Below, piece by piece: positions 36,124 to 46,012 of a stretch of 64,000 bases of DNA (position 1 is its first letter; every line of letters begins with the position of its first letter). Both the position numbers and the translations under genes were made by a program. Origin of the DNA: Streptomyces sp. SCSIO 75703 (GTDB lineage: Bacteria; Actinomycetota; Actinomycetes; Streptomycetales; Streptomycetaceae); assembly GCF_036607905.1 (NCBI RefSeq), contig NZ_CP144555.1:1178001-1242000 (forward strand), in the 5' to 3' direction. Under the pieces are notes generated by a model, which was not told the origin of the DNA, did not search any database, and worked only from the letters and a program-made list of their open reading frames with translations.

Positions 36124-36528
36124 ATGACCGCACGATTCGACGCCGTCGGCCTCGTCGTCTCCGACATGGCCGCTTCCGTGACCTTCTACCGCCGCCTCGG
36201 CTTCGCCTTCCCCGAGGGCGCCGAGGACGGCCCGCACGCCGAGGCCGCCCTGCCCGGCGGTGCCCGGCTGCTGCTCGACACCGAGGAGAGCGTCCGTTCC
36301 TTCCACCCCGCCTGGCGGCCCCCGTCCGGCGGCGGACGGGCCTCGCTCGCCCTGCTGTGCGAGACGCCCGGCGAGGTGGACGCCGTGTACGAGGAGCTGA
36401 CCGGCGCGGGCCACCCGGGCGCGCTGAAGCCCTGGGACGCCTTCTGGGGCCAGCGCTACGCCGTCCTGCACGATCCGGACGGCAACGGGGTCGACCTGTT
36501 CGCCCCGCTACCGGCCGCCGCCGAGTAG
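36124..36528 (+). CDS. VOC (glyoxalase/extradiol fold) family protein
   Basis: A 134-residue protein with two VOC modules: [28 protein letters not shown] and [28 protein letters not shown], ending [20 protein letters not shown]. It may bind or modify a small hydrophobic or oxidised molecule; no substrate can be assigned. Its 3' end overlaps the convergent AraC gene by 21 bases. VOC genes paired with AraC-type regulators are common in actinomycetes and often serve as stress or drug defence. Confidence 0.85.
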   Translation: MTARFDAVGLVVSDMAASVTFYRRLGFAFPEGAEDGPHAEAALPGGARLLLDTEESVRSFHPAWRPPSGGGRASLALLCETPGEVDAVYEELTGAGHPGALKPWDAFWGQRYAVLHDPDGNGVDLFAPLPAAAE

Positions 36529-37197
36529 CGCGCGGGGCGCCATCCCCGTCAGCCGCCGGACGTCCCGGGTGAGATGCGCCTGGTCGGCGAAGCCCGCCAG
36601 GGCGGCCGTCTCCGCGAGCGGCGTGCCGCCCCGGGCCAGGGCCAGGGCGCGCTGGAGGCGCAGGATCCGGGCGAGGGTCTTGGGCCCGTAGCCGAAGGCG
36701 GCGAGGGAACGGCGGTGCAGGCGGCGGGCCCCGACGCCGAGCCCGTCGGCGGTGGCGGCGACCGAACGGCCCGCCTGGAGAGCCGCGATGATCCGGCCGG
36801 CCAGGGGGTCGGCCGGATCGCCGTCGGCCGCGAGCGCCAGCGCGGCCTCCTCCAGTCCGCGCGCCGGGCCGGGGGCCGCCGCGACCCGCGCCGTCAGCGA
36901 CCGGACCCGGTGGGCCGGCCACAGGTCGGCGAGGTCCACGCGCCGGTCGCGCACCTCGTGCGCGGGGACGCCGAGCAGGGCGGGCGCGGTCCCGGGGAAG
37001 AAGCGGACGCCGGCCCAGCGGCCGGGGGCGCCGTCGGCGGCGTGGGAGCGGGTGTCGGGGCCGGCGACGAGCAGCCGGCCCTCGTGCCAGAGCAGGTCCA
37101 TGCAGCCGTCGGGGAGGACGGGCCACGCCCGCGGGCCGGCCGGGGCGGCCGTCCAGACCACCGCGCCGGCCAGCCGGGAGGGCCGTTCCGCGTACAC
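36508..37197 (-). CDS. AraC-family transcriptional regulator
   Basis: A 229-residue regulator. The N-terminal sensing part has [28 protein letters not shown] (a cupin-like domain common in this subgroup). The C-terminal double helix-turn-helix contains [42 protein letters not shown] and [32 protein letters not shown] 37197 is chosen by homologue length; the ribosome site is weak. It likely controls the convergent VOC gene. Confidence 0.88.
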   Translation of the reverse strand: MYAERPSRLAGAVVWTAAPAGPRAWPVLPDGCMDLLWHEGRLLVAGPDTRSHAADGAPGRWAGVRFFPGTAPALLGVPAHEVRDRRVDLADLWPAHRVRSLTARVAAAPGPARGLEEAALALAADGDPADPLAGRIIAALQAGRSVAATADGLGVGARRLHRRSLAAFGYGPKTLARILRLQRALALARGGTPLAETAALAGFADQAHLTRDVRRLTGMAPRALLGGGR

Positions 37198-37232
37198 GCC
37201 CGCCAGGCTACGCGTCCCGCCCCGCCCGGCGC

Positions 37233-38366
37233 TCAGGAGTCCTCGGGCTTGTCGCGTCCGGGGGGATGCTGCTTGGTGTGGCCGCCGCGCAGCCGGGCGG
37301 TGACGTCCTCCGGCGGCAGGAAGCGGGACCAGCGTTCGGGGAACTCGGCCGGCATGTCGGGGTCGGCCTCCCCCTCGGCGGCGGCGCGGGCCACGTACTC
37401 GGCGACCTGCGCCTGGCGCATCCGCTCGTTGGCCTCGCGGGCGGCGGCGGTGGCGGCGGCCGGCCAGACCCGGTCGATGGCCGCGTTGACCGCGGCGCCG
37501 ACCAGCACGGCGAAGGCGGACACACCGATCCACAGCAGCACGGCGACGGGCGCGGCGAGCGAACCGTAGATGGTGGGTCCCTCGACGGTGCTGGTGAGGT
37601 AGATGCGCAGCAGGAAGCTGCCGAGCACCCACATGGCGAGGGCGACCAGCGCGCCCGGCACGTCCTCGATCCACGGGGAGCGCACCGGCACGGACACGTG
37701 GTAGAGCGTGGTCAGGAAGACCACCGACAGGACGATGACGACGGGCCAGTACAGCACTTGGACGAGCGTCGTCGACCAGGGCACGATCCGCACCACCGTG
37801 TCCGGTCCGGCCACCATCAGCGGCAGCGCGACCGAGCCGATGAGCAGCGCCACGATGAAGAGCAGGAAGGCGAGCAGACGGGTCTTGACGATGCCGCGCA
37901 CCCCGTCGAGGCCGTACATCACGGTGATGGTGTCGACGAAGACGTTCACGGCGCGGGAACCGGACCACACGGCGAAGAGGAAGCCGAGGGAGATGACGTC
38001 GGGCCGGCCTCCTTTGGTCACGTCGTCCAGGATCGGTTCGGTGATCTGCCGTACGCCCCGCTCGGAGAGGACCGTGCGGGAGGCGTCCAGGATGTTGGCG
38101 CGCAGGGACGCCGTGGTGTCGGCGTGGGTCCACGCGTCGACGTAGCCGAGCAGGCCGAGGACGCTGAGCAGCAGGGGCGGCACCGACAGCAGCGTGAAGA
38201 ACGCGGCCTCGGCGGCCAGGCCCAGGATGCGGTACTCCATGCAGGAGTTGACGGTGTCCTTGAGCAGCAGCCAGGCGGTCCTGCGTTTGGAGACGTTCCG
38301 GTACAGGGCACGGGCGCGGCGGAGCCGTCCGGTGGGCTGTTGCGGGGATTCGCTTGCTGGCTGCAC
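37233..38366 (-). CDS. YihY/UPF0761 family membrane protein
   Basis: Integral membrane protein of 377 residues with about six helices ([128 protein letters not shown]). It belongs to the group once called BrkB or ribonuclease BN; the real function is unknown, with transport or envelope roles proposed. The cytoplasmic tail is charged. GTG 38366 is preferred; an in-frame ATG at 38402 is possible. Confidence 0.87.
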   Translation of the reverse strand: MQPASESPQQPTGRLRRARALYRNVSKRRTAWLLLKDTVNSCMEYRILGLAAEAAFFTLLSVPPLLLSVLGLLGYVDAWTHADTTASLRANILDASRTVLSERGVRQITEPILDDVTKGGRPDVISLGFLFAVWSGSRAVNVFVDTITVMYGLDGVRGIVKTRLLAFLLFIVALLIGSVALPLMVAGPDTVVRIVPWSTTLVQVLYWPVVIVLSVVFLTTLYHVSVPVRSPWIEDVPGALVALAMWVLGSFLLRIYLTSTVEGPTIYGSLAAPVAVLLWIGVSAFAVLVGAAVNAAIDRVWPAAATAAAREANERMRQAQVAEYVARAAAEGEADPDMPAEFPERWSRFLPPEDVTARLRGGHTKQHPPGRDKPEDS

Positions 38367-38454
38367 GATCCAAAGGTATCCGCCGCGCCCCGCCGTTCTC
38401 ATCCGTGGACGGCCCTTGCGGACCCGCCGGCTCCGGCGCGGTAGGTTCGCGGTC

Positions 38455-40110
38455 ATGGCAGGCAGCACCCACACCGTGACCGACCAGGCCCCGCCGTTGG
38501 TGGACCACGACGTCTTCACCGCCGACCGGGCCCTCGCGGAGGCCGTCCGGCGGCATCTGGCGCCCGGGGTCCGCGAGGAGGCGCTGTCGGAACTGTCCGA
38601 GCTGGGCCGGGCCTGCGGGTCGGCCCAGGTGCGCGAGTGGGGCGGGCAGGCCGACCGGAACCCGCCGGTCCTGCGCGCCCGCGACCCCCGGGGGCGGCGG
38701 GTCGACGAGGTCGCGTACCACCCGGCCTGGCACCGGCTGCTGGGCAGGGGCGTCGGCGCGGGGCTGACCTCGGCGTGGACGCGGCCCGGCGGGCACGTGC
38801 GGCGCGCGGCCGGGCTCCTGGTGTGGACGCAGGCCGACGCGGGCGCCGCCCTGCCCCTGTCCGCGACGCACGCGGCGGTGCCCGCGCTGCGCGCCGAGCC
38901 CGAACGGGCCGCCGAGTGGGAGCCGCCGCTGACCTCCCCGGTGTACGACCCGGAACCGCGCCCTCTGCGGCACAAGGCGGGCGCGCTGTGCGCCCCGGCC
39001 CTCGCCGAGCGGCGGGACGGCGACCCGGTGTCGGTCACCACCTCGGCCCGGCCCTCGGGCGTGGACGGCACGTACGAACTGACCGGCCACGCCTGGTTCT
39101 GCGCGGCGCCCACCGCCGACGGCCTCCTGGTCCTGGCCCGCGCCTCCGGGCGGGCCGGGGACGAGGACGCCGACGGGCCGGACTGCTTCCTGGTGCCGCG
39201 CGTCCTGCCGGACGGCACCCGCAATCCCTTCCGCCTCCGGCGCCTCGAGGACACCCTCGGCCACCGCTCCGCCGCCCGCGCCGAGGTCGGGTTCGCCGGG
39301 ACCCGTGCCCTGCGGATCGGCCCCGGGGGCCACGGCGCGCGCACCCTCGCGCAGACGCGGGCGGCGATGCGGCTGGACGGCGTGGTGGGCTCGGCCGCCC
39401 TGATGCGCCGGGCCGTCGCCGAGGCCGTCCACCACCGCGCCCACCGGGAGGTGTCCGGCGCGAGCCTCGCCGACCGCCCGCTGGCGCGCGCCGTCCTCGC
39501 CGACCTCGCCGTCGAGTCGGAGGCCGCCACGGTGCTCGCCCTGCGCCTCGCGGCGGCCCTGGACGACGGCGGGGAGGACGAACGGGCCCTGCTGCGGCTC
39601 GCGCTGCCGGCCGCCGCGTTCCGGGTGACCGGGCGCTGCGCCCCGGTGGTGGTGGAGGCGGCCGAATGCCTGGGCGACGCCGGGTACGCCGAGGAGTCGG
39701 GGCTGCCCCGGCTGGTGCGCGCGGCGCCGCTCGGTTCCCTGTGGGCGGGTCCCGGCAACGTCCTCGCCCTGGACGCGGTGCGGGTGCTCGGGCGGGACCC
39801 GGCGGCGCTGGACGCGTACCTGAGCGAGGTGGGCCGGGCGCGGGGCGCCGACCGGCGGCTGGACACGGCGATCCGGGGGGTGCTGACCGAACTCGCCGAC
39901 CTGGAGGCCGCCGAGTGCCGGGCGCGTCGGGTGGCCGAACGGCTGGCGCTGGTGCTCCAGGGCGCGCTGCTGGTCCGGCACGGGCCGCCCAAGGTGGCCG
40001 ACACGTTCTGTGCCGCGCGGCTGGGCGGTGACGGGGGCTCGGCCTTCGGGACGCTGCCGCCGACACCGGATCTGGCGGCGGTGGTGAGACGGGCGCGGCC
40101 CGTTTCCTGA
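38455..40110 (+). CDS. Acyl-CoA dehydrogenase family protein, AidB-like
   Basis: Flavoprotein of 551 residues of the AidB/isovaleryl-CoA dehydrogenase-like branch. Blocks typical of Aid[62 protein letters not shown], and [42 protein letters not shown]. AidB homologues are induced by alkylating agents and bind DNA; their enzyme role is unsettled. ATG 38455; promoter region shared with the divergent YihY gene. Confidence 0.88.
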   Translation: MAGSTHTVTDQAPPLVDHDVFTADRALAEAVRRHLAPGVREEALSELSELGRACGSAQVREWGGQADRNPPVLRARDPRGRRVDEVAYHPAWHRLLGRGVGAGLTSAWTRPGGHVRRAAGLLVWTQADAGAALPLSATHAAVPALRAEPERAAEWEPPLTSPVYDPEPRPLRHKAGALCAPALAERRDGDPVSVTTSARPSGVDGTYELTGHAWFCAAPTADGLLVLARASGRAGDEDADGPDCFLVPRVLPDGTRNPFRLRRLEDTLGHRSAARAEVGFAGTRALRIGPGGHGARTLAQTRAAMRLDGVVGSAALMRRAVAEAVHHRAHREVSGASLADRPLARAVLADLAVESEAATVLALRLAAALDDGGEDERALLRLALPAAAFRVTGRCAPVVVEAAECLGDAGYAEESGLPRLVRAAPLGSLWAGPGNVLALDAVRVLGRDPAALDAYLSEVGRARGADRRLDTAIRGVLTELADLEAAECRARRVAERLALVLQGALLVRHGPPKVADTFCAARLGGDGGSAFGTLPPTPDLAAVVRRARPVS

Positions 40111-40241
40111 TCCGGACGGGCGGTGCGGGGGTGGTGCTGCGCCGACACGGCACCACCCCCGCGCCCCGGGCCTGGTCGGGCCCGTGTGCGCCGTTCAGGA
40201 CAGCGCCGCTCAAGTTTCGGACACCGCACCGCCGTCCACCA

Positions 40242-40263
40242 GGGTTGCAAGGGGTTGCAACCC
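40242..40263. promoter_or_regulatory. Perfect inverted repeat GGGTTGCAA-N4-TTGCAACCC
   Basis: Nine-base arms about four bases apart, 144 bases before the GAF-regulator start and 130 bases after the AidB-like stop. No T run follows, so an operator is more likely than a terminator. The neighbouring GAF protein is the obvious candidate to bind it. Confidence 0.65.
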
Positions 40264-40406
40264 GCTGCCGTCCGGACGCGGAGTGTGTCCGCCCCTCAGG
40301 GGCAACCGGTCACCAGCAGACGAACCCCCGGGACGGTCACGGTCCCGCGGCCCGGCGGGCCGCGGCGGTGCCCGCTCCCGCCAGCCGCTCCCAGGAGGAC
40401 GAACCC

Positions 40407-41696
40407 GTGGCGCTCTCGCCGTTGGACGTGACGCAGTTCGCCGCAGCCGACGCGGCGCGCGCCGCGCGGATGCTCAGCGAGGTCCGCTCGGCCCGGCTCG
40501 CCGGCCGGCCGGGCCCGGTGGCGCCGCGCCCGGTGATCGAGGAGTCCTGGGGGCGGATGCTGCGCAGCGGTGTCGACCCGGACCGGGACGTCCGCTCGGG
40601 GCTGCTCTCGCGGGAGGAGGTGGAGCGCCGCCGGTCGGCCTCGCCGCTGCGGCTGGTGCTGCCGGTGCTGCGCGAGGGGCTGTTGTCGGTCGCGGACGTG
40701 GCGCACCACATCATGGTGGTCGCGGACGCGGACGGCCGGGTGCTGTGGCGGGAGGGCAGCGGGCCGGTGCTGCGCAAGGCCGACGGGCTGGGCTTCGAAC
40801 TGGGCGCGGACTGGCGGGAGGAGACCGTCGGCACCAACGGGGTGGGCACCCCGGCGGTCACCCGGCGCCCGGTGCAGGTATTCGCCGCCGAGCACTTCGT
40901 CCGCTCGCACACCGGCTGGACCTGTGCCGGGGCGCCGATCAGCGATCCGCGCAACGGCGCGCTGATCGGGGTGGTCGACGTGAGCGGGCCGCTGGAGACG
41001 ATGCACCCGGCGACGCTGGCCTGGGTCACCTCGGTGGCGGGGCTCGCGGAGGCGCGGCTGCGGGAGTTGCACCTGCGGTCCCTGGAGCGGCTGCGGGCGG
41101 TGGCGGCCCCGGTGCTGGCCCGTATCGGCGGCCGGGCGCTGGTGGTCGACCGGGACGGGTGGACGGCCGCGGTGACGGGGATGCCGTTCACGGAGCGGGT
41201 GCTGCTGCCCAAGTACGCCGGTTCGGGGCCGCGGTGGCTGCCGGTGCTCGGGGCGTGCGTGGTGGAGCCGCTGGACGAGGGGTGGCTGGTCCGGGCGGTC
41301 GAGGAGCCGGTCGGGCCGGCGGTCACGCGGATCGTGCTGGACCTCGCGCAGCCGCGTCGCTGGTCGGTGCGGGTGCTGGGCGGCTCGGACGCCTGGGAGC
41401 GGGAACTGAGCCCGCGGCACGCGGAGTTGCTGTACCTGCTCGCGGTGCACCGGGGCGGGCGCAGCGCGGCGGAGCTGGCCGAGGACCTGTTCGGGGACCC
41501 GGCCCGGACGGTGACGGCGCGGGCCGAGATGTCGCGGGTGCGGCGCTACCTCGGGGCGTACCTCCTCCCCCGGCCGTATCGTTTCTGCGAGGAGGCGGAG
41601 GTCGAGACGCTCCTCCCCGTCGACCCGCGCGACCTCCTCCCGCACTCCACCGCCCCGGCGATATCCCGCCTGCGCGGGGTCCCGGCGGGGCCGTGA
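40407..41696 (+). CDS. GAF-domain transcriptional regulator
   Basis: A 429-residue protein. The N-terminal segment PVIEESWGRMLRSGVDPD followed by a GAF domain (about 80-230; HHIMVVADADGRVLWREG, GTNGVGTPAVTRRPVQVFAAEHFV, WTCAGAPISDPRNGALIGVVDVSGP) is like AcoR-type activators, but the AAA+ and Fis domains are missing. Instead the C-terminus carries a winged-helix-like part (HAELLYLLAVHRGGRSAAELAEDLFGDPARTVTARAEMSRVRRYLG). GTG 40407 has AGGAGG eight bases upstream. It probably senses a small metabolite and acts at the palindrome at 40242. Confidence 0.85.
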   Translation: MALSPLDVTQFAAADAARAARMLSEVRSARLAGRPGPVAPRPVIEESWGRMLRSGVDPDRDVRSGLLSREEVERRRSASPLRLVLPVLREGLLSVADVAHHIMVVADADGRVLWREGSGPVLRKADGLGFELGADWREETVGTNGVGTPAVTRRPVQVFAAEHFVRSHTGWTCAGAPISDPRNGALIGVVDVSGPLETMHPATLAWVTSVAGLAEARLRELHLRSLERLRAVAAPVLARIGGRALVVDRDGWTAAVTGMPFTERVLLPKYAGSGPRWLPVLGACVVEPLDEGWLVRAVEEPVGPAVTRIVLDLAQPRRWSVRVLGGSDAWERELSPRHAELLYLLAVHRGGRSAAELAEDLFGDPARTVTARAEMSRVRRYLGAYLLPRPYRFCEEAEVETLLPVDPRDLLPHSTAPAISRLRGVPAGP

Positions 41697-41995
41697 GGAA
41701 CCCCGCGCGGCACGGCCGTCACGCCGCGTGACCGCGAGGGGGCCGGGCCGCGCCCGCGGATCGTCTACCCCGGCGCCGCCGCCGGGCGGGGCGGGAAGGC
41801 CGTAGCCGCAGGTCGCGCGGGTCCCGCCCGGGACCGGCCCGGAGGGGGACCGAAGCCGTTCGGAGGCAATTGAGGCGTCCGGGTCCCCGGGCGGCGGTCA
41901 CTGCCGTAGCATCCTCACCGGACCGTCTCGGCCGCTCCTCGGCCAACGCGGGGAAGGCCGAGCGCAGTTGGTCCGTCGCCTGTGGAGGTTCTTCG
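41697..41995. other. Intergenic region between the GAF regulator and the secreted-protein gene
   Basis: About 300 bases. A less GC-rich patch near 41865-41925 may hold the promoter of the downstream gene. No gene or strong repeat is seen. Confidence 0.4.
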
Positions 41996-43303
41996 ATGAG
42001 GCAGCGGGGCAGACACCGCAGACGCAGACGGGGCAGGGCGCTGCGCGCCGCCCTGACCGGCGCGGCCCTGGGGCTGACGGCCGCGGCCACCCTGATCAGC
42101 GCCTCGCAGGCGACCGTCGCCGAGGACCCGGGCGCCCTCAGACCCCTCGCCGCCTCCGTGAGGAGCGAGGAACTGCGCCTCACGGAGCAGCGGGTGCCCC
42201 AGCCCTGGCTGGACCGGCTCTCCTCCGCGATGGGCGAGCCGGTGGGCGTCGGCACGGTCCTCGACACCGCCGACCGGCCGCTGCGCGAGGCGGCCGACTG
42301 CACCGACGACGAGCGCCAGGCCCTGCCCGTCGCCCCCGCCGCCACCCGCGCCTACTGCTGGGACGAGGGCGAGACCCGGGGCTGGCAGGCCGGCGCCGTC
42401 ACCACCTCCGGGGACGCCGACGACGACGGCCGCTGGGGCTCGCGCCGGGTCATCCTGTCCGCCTGGAGCCGCGAGGACCAAACCCCCGGCGCCGGACTCG
42501 CCCGGGTCTCCTTCGTCGACGCCGACGACCCGGAGAACCTGAGCTACACCTCCGCGCTCCTCACCGTCCCCGTCGAGGGCGGCAACGACTACCGCGGCCT
42601 CGACTCCCCGGTCACCGGCATGGTCTGGTACCAGGACAAACTGCTGGTCACCACCGGCGACCGGGACCGCAACGCGCTCTACGTGTACGACGTGGACCGC
42701 GTCCAGCGCGCCACCACCGACACCGACGCGGTCGGCCGGGTGCCCGGCGGCTGGGCGGCCCACGGCTGCCGGTACGTGCTGCCGGCCGTCGCCGCCTACC
42801 GGCTCCCGGACGTACCCGGCGCCGCGCGCCCCGAGGTGCTCTCCCTGGACCGGGGCACCTTCCCCAGCAGCCTGGTCGCCGGGGAGTGGGTCGCCGCCGA
42901 CGAGGGCCGCCCCACCCGCCTGTGGCGCTACGCCCTCAGCACCGAGCCGGAGCGCGCCGGGCTGCCCGCCGCCGACCGCGCCGGGCACGTGGACGCGCGG
43001 GAGGCGTACGAGACCGAGGCGGTGGAGGTCGGCGGCGTGCTGTCGTACCGGCCGACCGGCGCCGACCGCTCGCGCTGGTACCTGGGCCGCGCCGCGACCG
43101 GCACGGAGGGGCGCGGCACCCTGTGGCGGCAGGACGCGACGGGCTCGCGCGCCACCACCTGCGGCGCCGACCGCTCGCACCAGTGCTGGAGCGCGCTGCC
43201 GGGCTCCCTGTCCTACTGGGCCGAGACCGGCGAGGTGTGGTCCCAGACGGGCCGGGTGCTCTTCGCCCTGCCGCTGGCGGCGGTGGAGAAGGCCCTCGAC
43301 TGA
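41996..43303 (+). CDS. Secreted protein of unknown function
   Basis: A 435-residue protein. The N-terminus is a signal peptide: an arginine-rich n-region ([20 protein letters not shown]), the hydrophobic GAALGLTAAATLISA and an Ala-rich cleavage region near residue 40. The Arg run lacks a proper twin-arginine consensus, so Sec export is more likely. The mature part has DADDPENLSYTSALLTVPV, TGMVWYQDKLLVTTGDRDRNALYVYDVDRV and five or six spaced Cys residues that may form disulfides. It recalls beta-propeller-like Streptomyces secreted proteins, but no enzyme signature is visible. ATG 41996 with GGAGG seven bases upstream is chosen over the 42-residue longer frame. Confidence 0.8.
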   Translation: MRQRGRHRRRRRGRALRAALTGAALGLTAAATLISASQATVAEDPGALRPLAASVRSEELRLTEQRVPQPWLDRLSSAMGEPVGVGTVLDTADRPLREAADCTDDERQALPVAPAATRAYCWDEGETRGWQAGAVTTSGDADDDGRWGSRRVILSAWSREDQTPGAGLARVSFVDADDPENLSYTSALLTVPVEGGNDYRGLDSPVTGMVWYQDKLLVTTGDRDRNALYVYDVDRVQRATTDTDAVGRVPGGWAAHGCRYVLPAVAAYRLPDVPGAARPEVLSLDRGTFPSSLVAGEWVAADEGRPTRLWRYALSTEPERAGLPAADRAGHVDAREAYETEAVEVGGVLSYRPTGADRSRWYLGRAATGTEGRGTLWRQDATGSRATTCGADRSHQCWSALPGSLSYWAETGEVWSQTGRVLFALPLAAVEKALD

Positions 43304-43372
43304 GCCGTGCCCGCGGCGGGGCGGAGCGGAGCGGATCGACAGATCTCCCGGCCGGATGGTTTTCTGACCGGT

Positions 43373-43945
43373 ATGAGCCACATCGCCGTGACCACTTGGT
43401 CCCTGGAGCAGACCGCACCGACCGACCTGCTGCCCGCCGCCGCCCCGGAGGGCGACGTGCGGATCGTCCGCTCCGAGGTGCCCTCCCCCGAGTTCAGCCG
43501 CTTCCTGTACGCCTCCGTCGGCGCCGACATCCGCTGGACCGACCGGCTGGGCTGGAGCTACGCGCGCTGGCGGGAGCACCTGGAGCGGCCCGGCGTGGAG
43601 ACCTGGGTCGCCTACGACCGGGGGACGCCCGCCGGGTACGTCGAACTGGCGGCCGGGGACGACGGGGTCGTGGAGATCGAGTACTTCGGCCTGATCCCGG
43701 CCTTCCGCGGCCGGCGCATCGGCGGCCACCTGCTGGCGTACGGCACCGCCCGCGCCTGGGACCTGGGCGAGCGCCGGCCGGAACTGCCCCCGACCAAGCG
43801 GGTGTGGCTGCACACGTGCAGCAAGGACGGCGAGCACGCCATGGCCAACTACCGACGGCGGGGCTTCCGGCTCTTCGACACCAAGGTCGAGGAGGAGCCC
43901 GAGGTGGCCACCCCCGGCCCCTGGCCCGGCGCCTTCGCCGGCTGA
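43373..43945 (+). CDS. GNAT-family N-acetyltransferase
   Basis: A 190-residue acetyltransferase. The acetyl-CoA fold is visible in WVAYDRGTPAGYVELAAGDDGVVEIEYFGLIPAFRGRRIGGHLLAYGTARAWDLG (motif A, R/Q-x-x-G-x-G/A appears as RGRRIGG) and WLHTCSKDGEHAMANYRRRGFRLFDTK. Substrate unknown. It lies about 370 bases ahead of the sulfite reductase gene; a strong hairpin (44007-44041) separates it from the sulfur operon. Confidence 0.85.
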   Translation: MSHIAVTTWSLEQTAPTDLLPAAAPEGDVRIVRSEVPSPEFSRFLYASVGADIRWTDRLGWSYARWREHLERPGVETWVAYDRGTPAGYVELAAGDDGVVEIEYFGLIPAFRGRRIGGHLLAYGTARAWDLGERRPELPPTKRVWLHTCSKDGEHAMANYRRRGFRLFDTKVEEEPEVATPGPWPGAFAG

Positions 43946-44006
43946 TCCACACCCCCGGCGGACCGTGGCAGACGGCCCGCGAAAGGCTCCCCGCCCGGTG
44001 GACCAC

Positions 44007-44041
44007 GACGCCCATGTCTCAGCCTACGAGACATGGGCGTC
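44007..44041 (+). terminator. Strong stem-loop between the GNAT gene and the sulfur operon
   Basis: A perfect 14-base stem (GACGCCCATGTCTC with GAGACATGGGCGTC) around a 7-base loop. It probably ends the GNAT transcript. No long T run follows, which is usual for Streptomyces terminators. Confidence 0.75.
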
Positions 44042-44094
44042 CGCATCATGGATGAAGCTGGACTGTGTCCAGAGTGCCGTGCCACGCTTCCGCC

Positions 44095-44178
44095 ATGCCT
44101 GGAACTGGAACCGCCTTGGTGAGTCGACGTCACGTCGACCTCGGCCGCATGTCCAGCGCCATCTGTCCGGGCCGCTGA
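44095..44178 (+). CDS. Short leader peptide upstream of the sulfate-assimilation operon
   Basis: A 27-residue open frame ending in VSRRHVDLGRMSSAICPGR and a TGA. This is the known actinobacterial 'putative leader peptide' type (SRRHVDLGR...IC) found before sulfur-assimilation genes. One near-terminal Cys codon suggests that ribosome stalling or passage at cysteine shortage could affect expression of the genes 136 bases downstream. ATG 44095 has no strong ribosome site; a GTG at 44119 could also serve. Confidence 0.8.
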   Translation: MPGTGTALVSRRHVDLGRMSSAICPGR

Positions 44179-44314
44179 GAGCACGCTCCAGCACCACCGG
44201 TTTCTCCGCCTCCCCCCTCGCTCCGCGCATCGACGCGCACGCCCCTGCACCGCCATGCGTGCCCATGCGCGCTGGTCAGAGCCGTTTTCGCCTGCCTTGA
44301 AGGACGTGTCCTCC

Positions 44315-46012
44315 ATGACCGCCACGCCGCCGCGACCCGCTGCCCCGACTCCCCGCCGCAAGGTGAGCCGTCACCGCGGCGAGGGCCAGTGGGCCGCCGG
44401 TCACCACACTCCGCTCAACGGCAACGAGCAGTTCAAGAAGGACGACGACGGTCTCAACGTGCGGACACGTATTGAGACGATCTACTCCCAGCGGGGTTTC
44501 GACTCCATCGACCCCAACGACCTGCGCGGGCGCATGCGCTGGTGGGGCCTGTACACCCAGCGCAAGCAGGGCATCGACGGCGGGAAGACGGCCGTCCTCG
44601 CGCCGGAGGAGCTGGACGACCGCTACTTCATGCTCCGCGTCCGTATCGACGGCGGCGCGCTGACCACCCGCCAGCTCCGGGTCGTCGGCGAGATCTCGCA
44701 GGAGTTCGCGCGCGGCACCGCCGACATCACCGACCGGCAGAACGTGCAGTACCACTGGATCCGGATCGAGGACGTGCCCGAGATCTGGAACCGCCTGGAG
44801 GGCGTGGGCCTCTCCACGGTCACCGCCTGCGGCGACACCCCCCGCGTGATGGTCGGCTCCCCGGTCGCGGGCATCGCCGAGGACGAGATCATCGACGCCA
44901 CGCCCGCCCTGGAGGAGATGAAGCGCCGCGTCCTCGGCAACCCCGCGTACTCCAACCTGCCGCGGAAGTTCAAGACCGCCATCTCCGGTTCCCCGGTCCT
45001 CGACGTGGTCCACGAGATCAACGACGTGGCCTTCGTCGGCGTCCGCCACCCCGAGCACGGACCGGGCTTCGACCTGTGGGTCGGCGGCGGCCTGTCCACC
45101 AACCCCAAGCTGGGCGTCCGCCTCGGCGCCTGGGTGCCGCTGGAGGACGTGCCGGACGTCTACGAGGGCGTCCTGTCGATCTTCCGCGACCACGGCTACC
45201 GGCGGCTGCGCAACCGAGCCCGGCTCAAGTTCCTGGTCGCCGACTGGGGCGCGGAGAAGTTCCGCCGGGTCCTGGAGGAGGACTACCTCGGCCGCGCGCT
45301 GACCGACGGCCCCGCGCCCGCCGAGCCGTCCGGCCGCTGGCGCGACCACATCGGCGTGCACCGGCAGAAGGACGGCCGCTGCTACGTGGGCTTCGCGCCG
45401 CGCGTCGGCCGGGTCGACGGCGCCACCCTCACCAAGCTCGCCGATCTCGCCGAGGCCCACGGATCGGGCCGGGTGCGGACCACCGTCGAGCAGAAGATGA
45501 TCATCCTGGACGTGGAGGAGGCGCGGGTCGACTCCCTCGTGGAGTCCCTGGAGGCGCTCGACCTCACCGCCCGGCCCTCCCCCTTCCGGCGCGGCACCAT
45601 GGCCTGCACCGGCATCGAGTTCTGCAAGCTGGCCATCGTCGAGACCAAGGCGCGCGGCTCCTCGCTCATCGACGAACTGGAGCGCCGCATCCCGGACTTC
45701 GACGAGCCGATCACCATCAACCTCAACGGCTGCCCCAACGCCTGCGCCCGCATCCAGGTAGCGGACATCGGCCTGAAGGGCCAGCTCGTCCTCGACGAGG
45801 ACGGCAGGCAGGTCGAGGGCTACCAGGTGCACCTGGGCGGCGCCCTCGGCCTGGACCCGGGCTTCGGCCGCAAGGTGCGCGGCCTGAAGGTGACCGCGGC
45901 CGGACTGCCCGACTACATCGAGCGCGTCCTCACCCGCTACCGGGCCGAACGCCAGGACGGCGAGCGCTTCGCCACCTGGGCCGCCCGCGCCTCCGAAGAG
46001 GCCCTGTCGTGA
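44315..46012 (+). CDS. Assimilatory sulfite reductase (ferredoxin type)
   Basis: Siroheme/4Fe-4S enzyme of 565 residues that reduces sulfite to sulfide with six electrons from ferredoxin. The iron-sulfur/siroheme cysteines are in ACTGIEFCKLA and NGCPNACARIQ, which is the standard CX5C...CX3C layout. Other marks: RGTADITDRQNVQYHW and ISGSPVLDVVHEINDVAFVG. ATG 44315 with AAGGA upstream. The next gene overlaps by four bases, opening a tightly packed cys operon. Nitrite reductases share this fold; the cys context argues for sulfite. Confidence 0.95.
   Translation: MTATPPRPAAPTPRRKVSRHRGEGQWAAGHHTPLNGNEQFKKDDDGLNVRTRIETIYSQRGFDSIDPNDLRGRMRWWGLYTQRKQGIDGGKTAVLAPEELDDRYFMLRVRIDGGALTTRQLRVVGEISQEFARGTADITDRQNVQYHWIRIEDVPEIWNRLEGVGLSTVTACGDTPRVMVGSPVAGIAEDEIIDATPALEEMKRRVLGNPAYSNLPRKFKTAISGSPVLDVVHEINDVAFVGVRHPEHGPGFDLWVGGGLSTNPKLGVRLGAWVPLEDVPDVYEGVLSIFRDHGYRRLRNRARLKFLVADWGAEKFRRVLEEDYLGRALTDGPAPAEPSGRWRDHIGVHRQKDGRCYVGFAPRVGRVDGATLTKLADLAEAHGSGRVRTTVEQKMIILDVEEARVDSLVESLEALDLTARPSPFRRGTMACTGIEFCKLAIVETKARGSSLIDELERRIPDFDEPITINLNGCPNACARIQVADIGLKGQLVLDEDGRQVEGYQVHLGGALGLDPGFGRKVRGLKVTAAGLPDYIERVLTRYRAERQDGERFATWAARASEEALS

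Noticed and set aside
36508..39981. 1157-codon minus-strand frame
   Set aside because: Joins the true AraC gene to out-of-frame readings of the YihY gene and to the antisense of the AidB-like gene; only 36508-37197 is coding in this frame.
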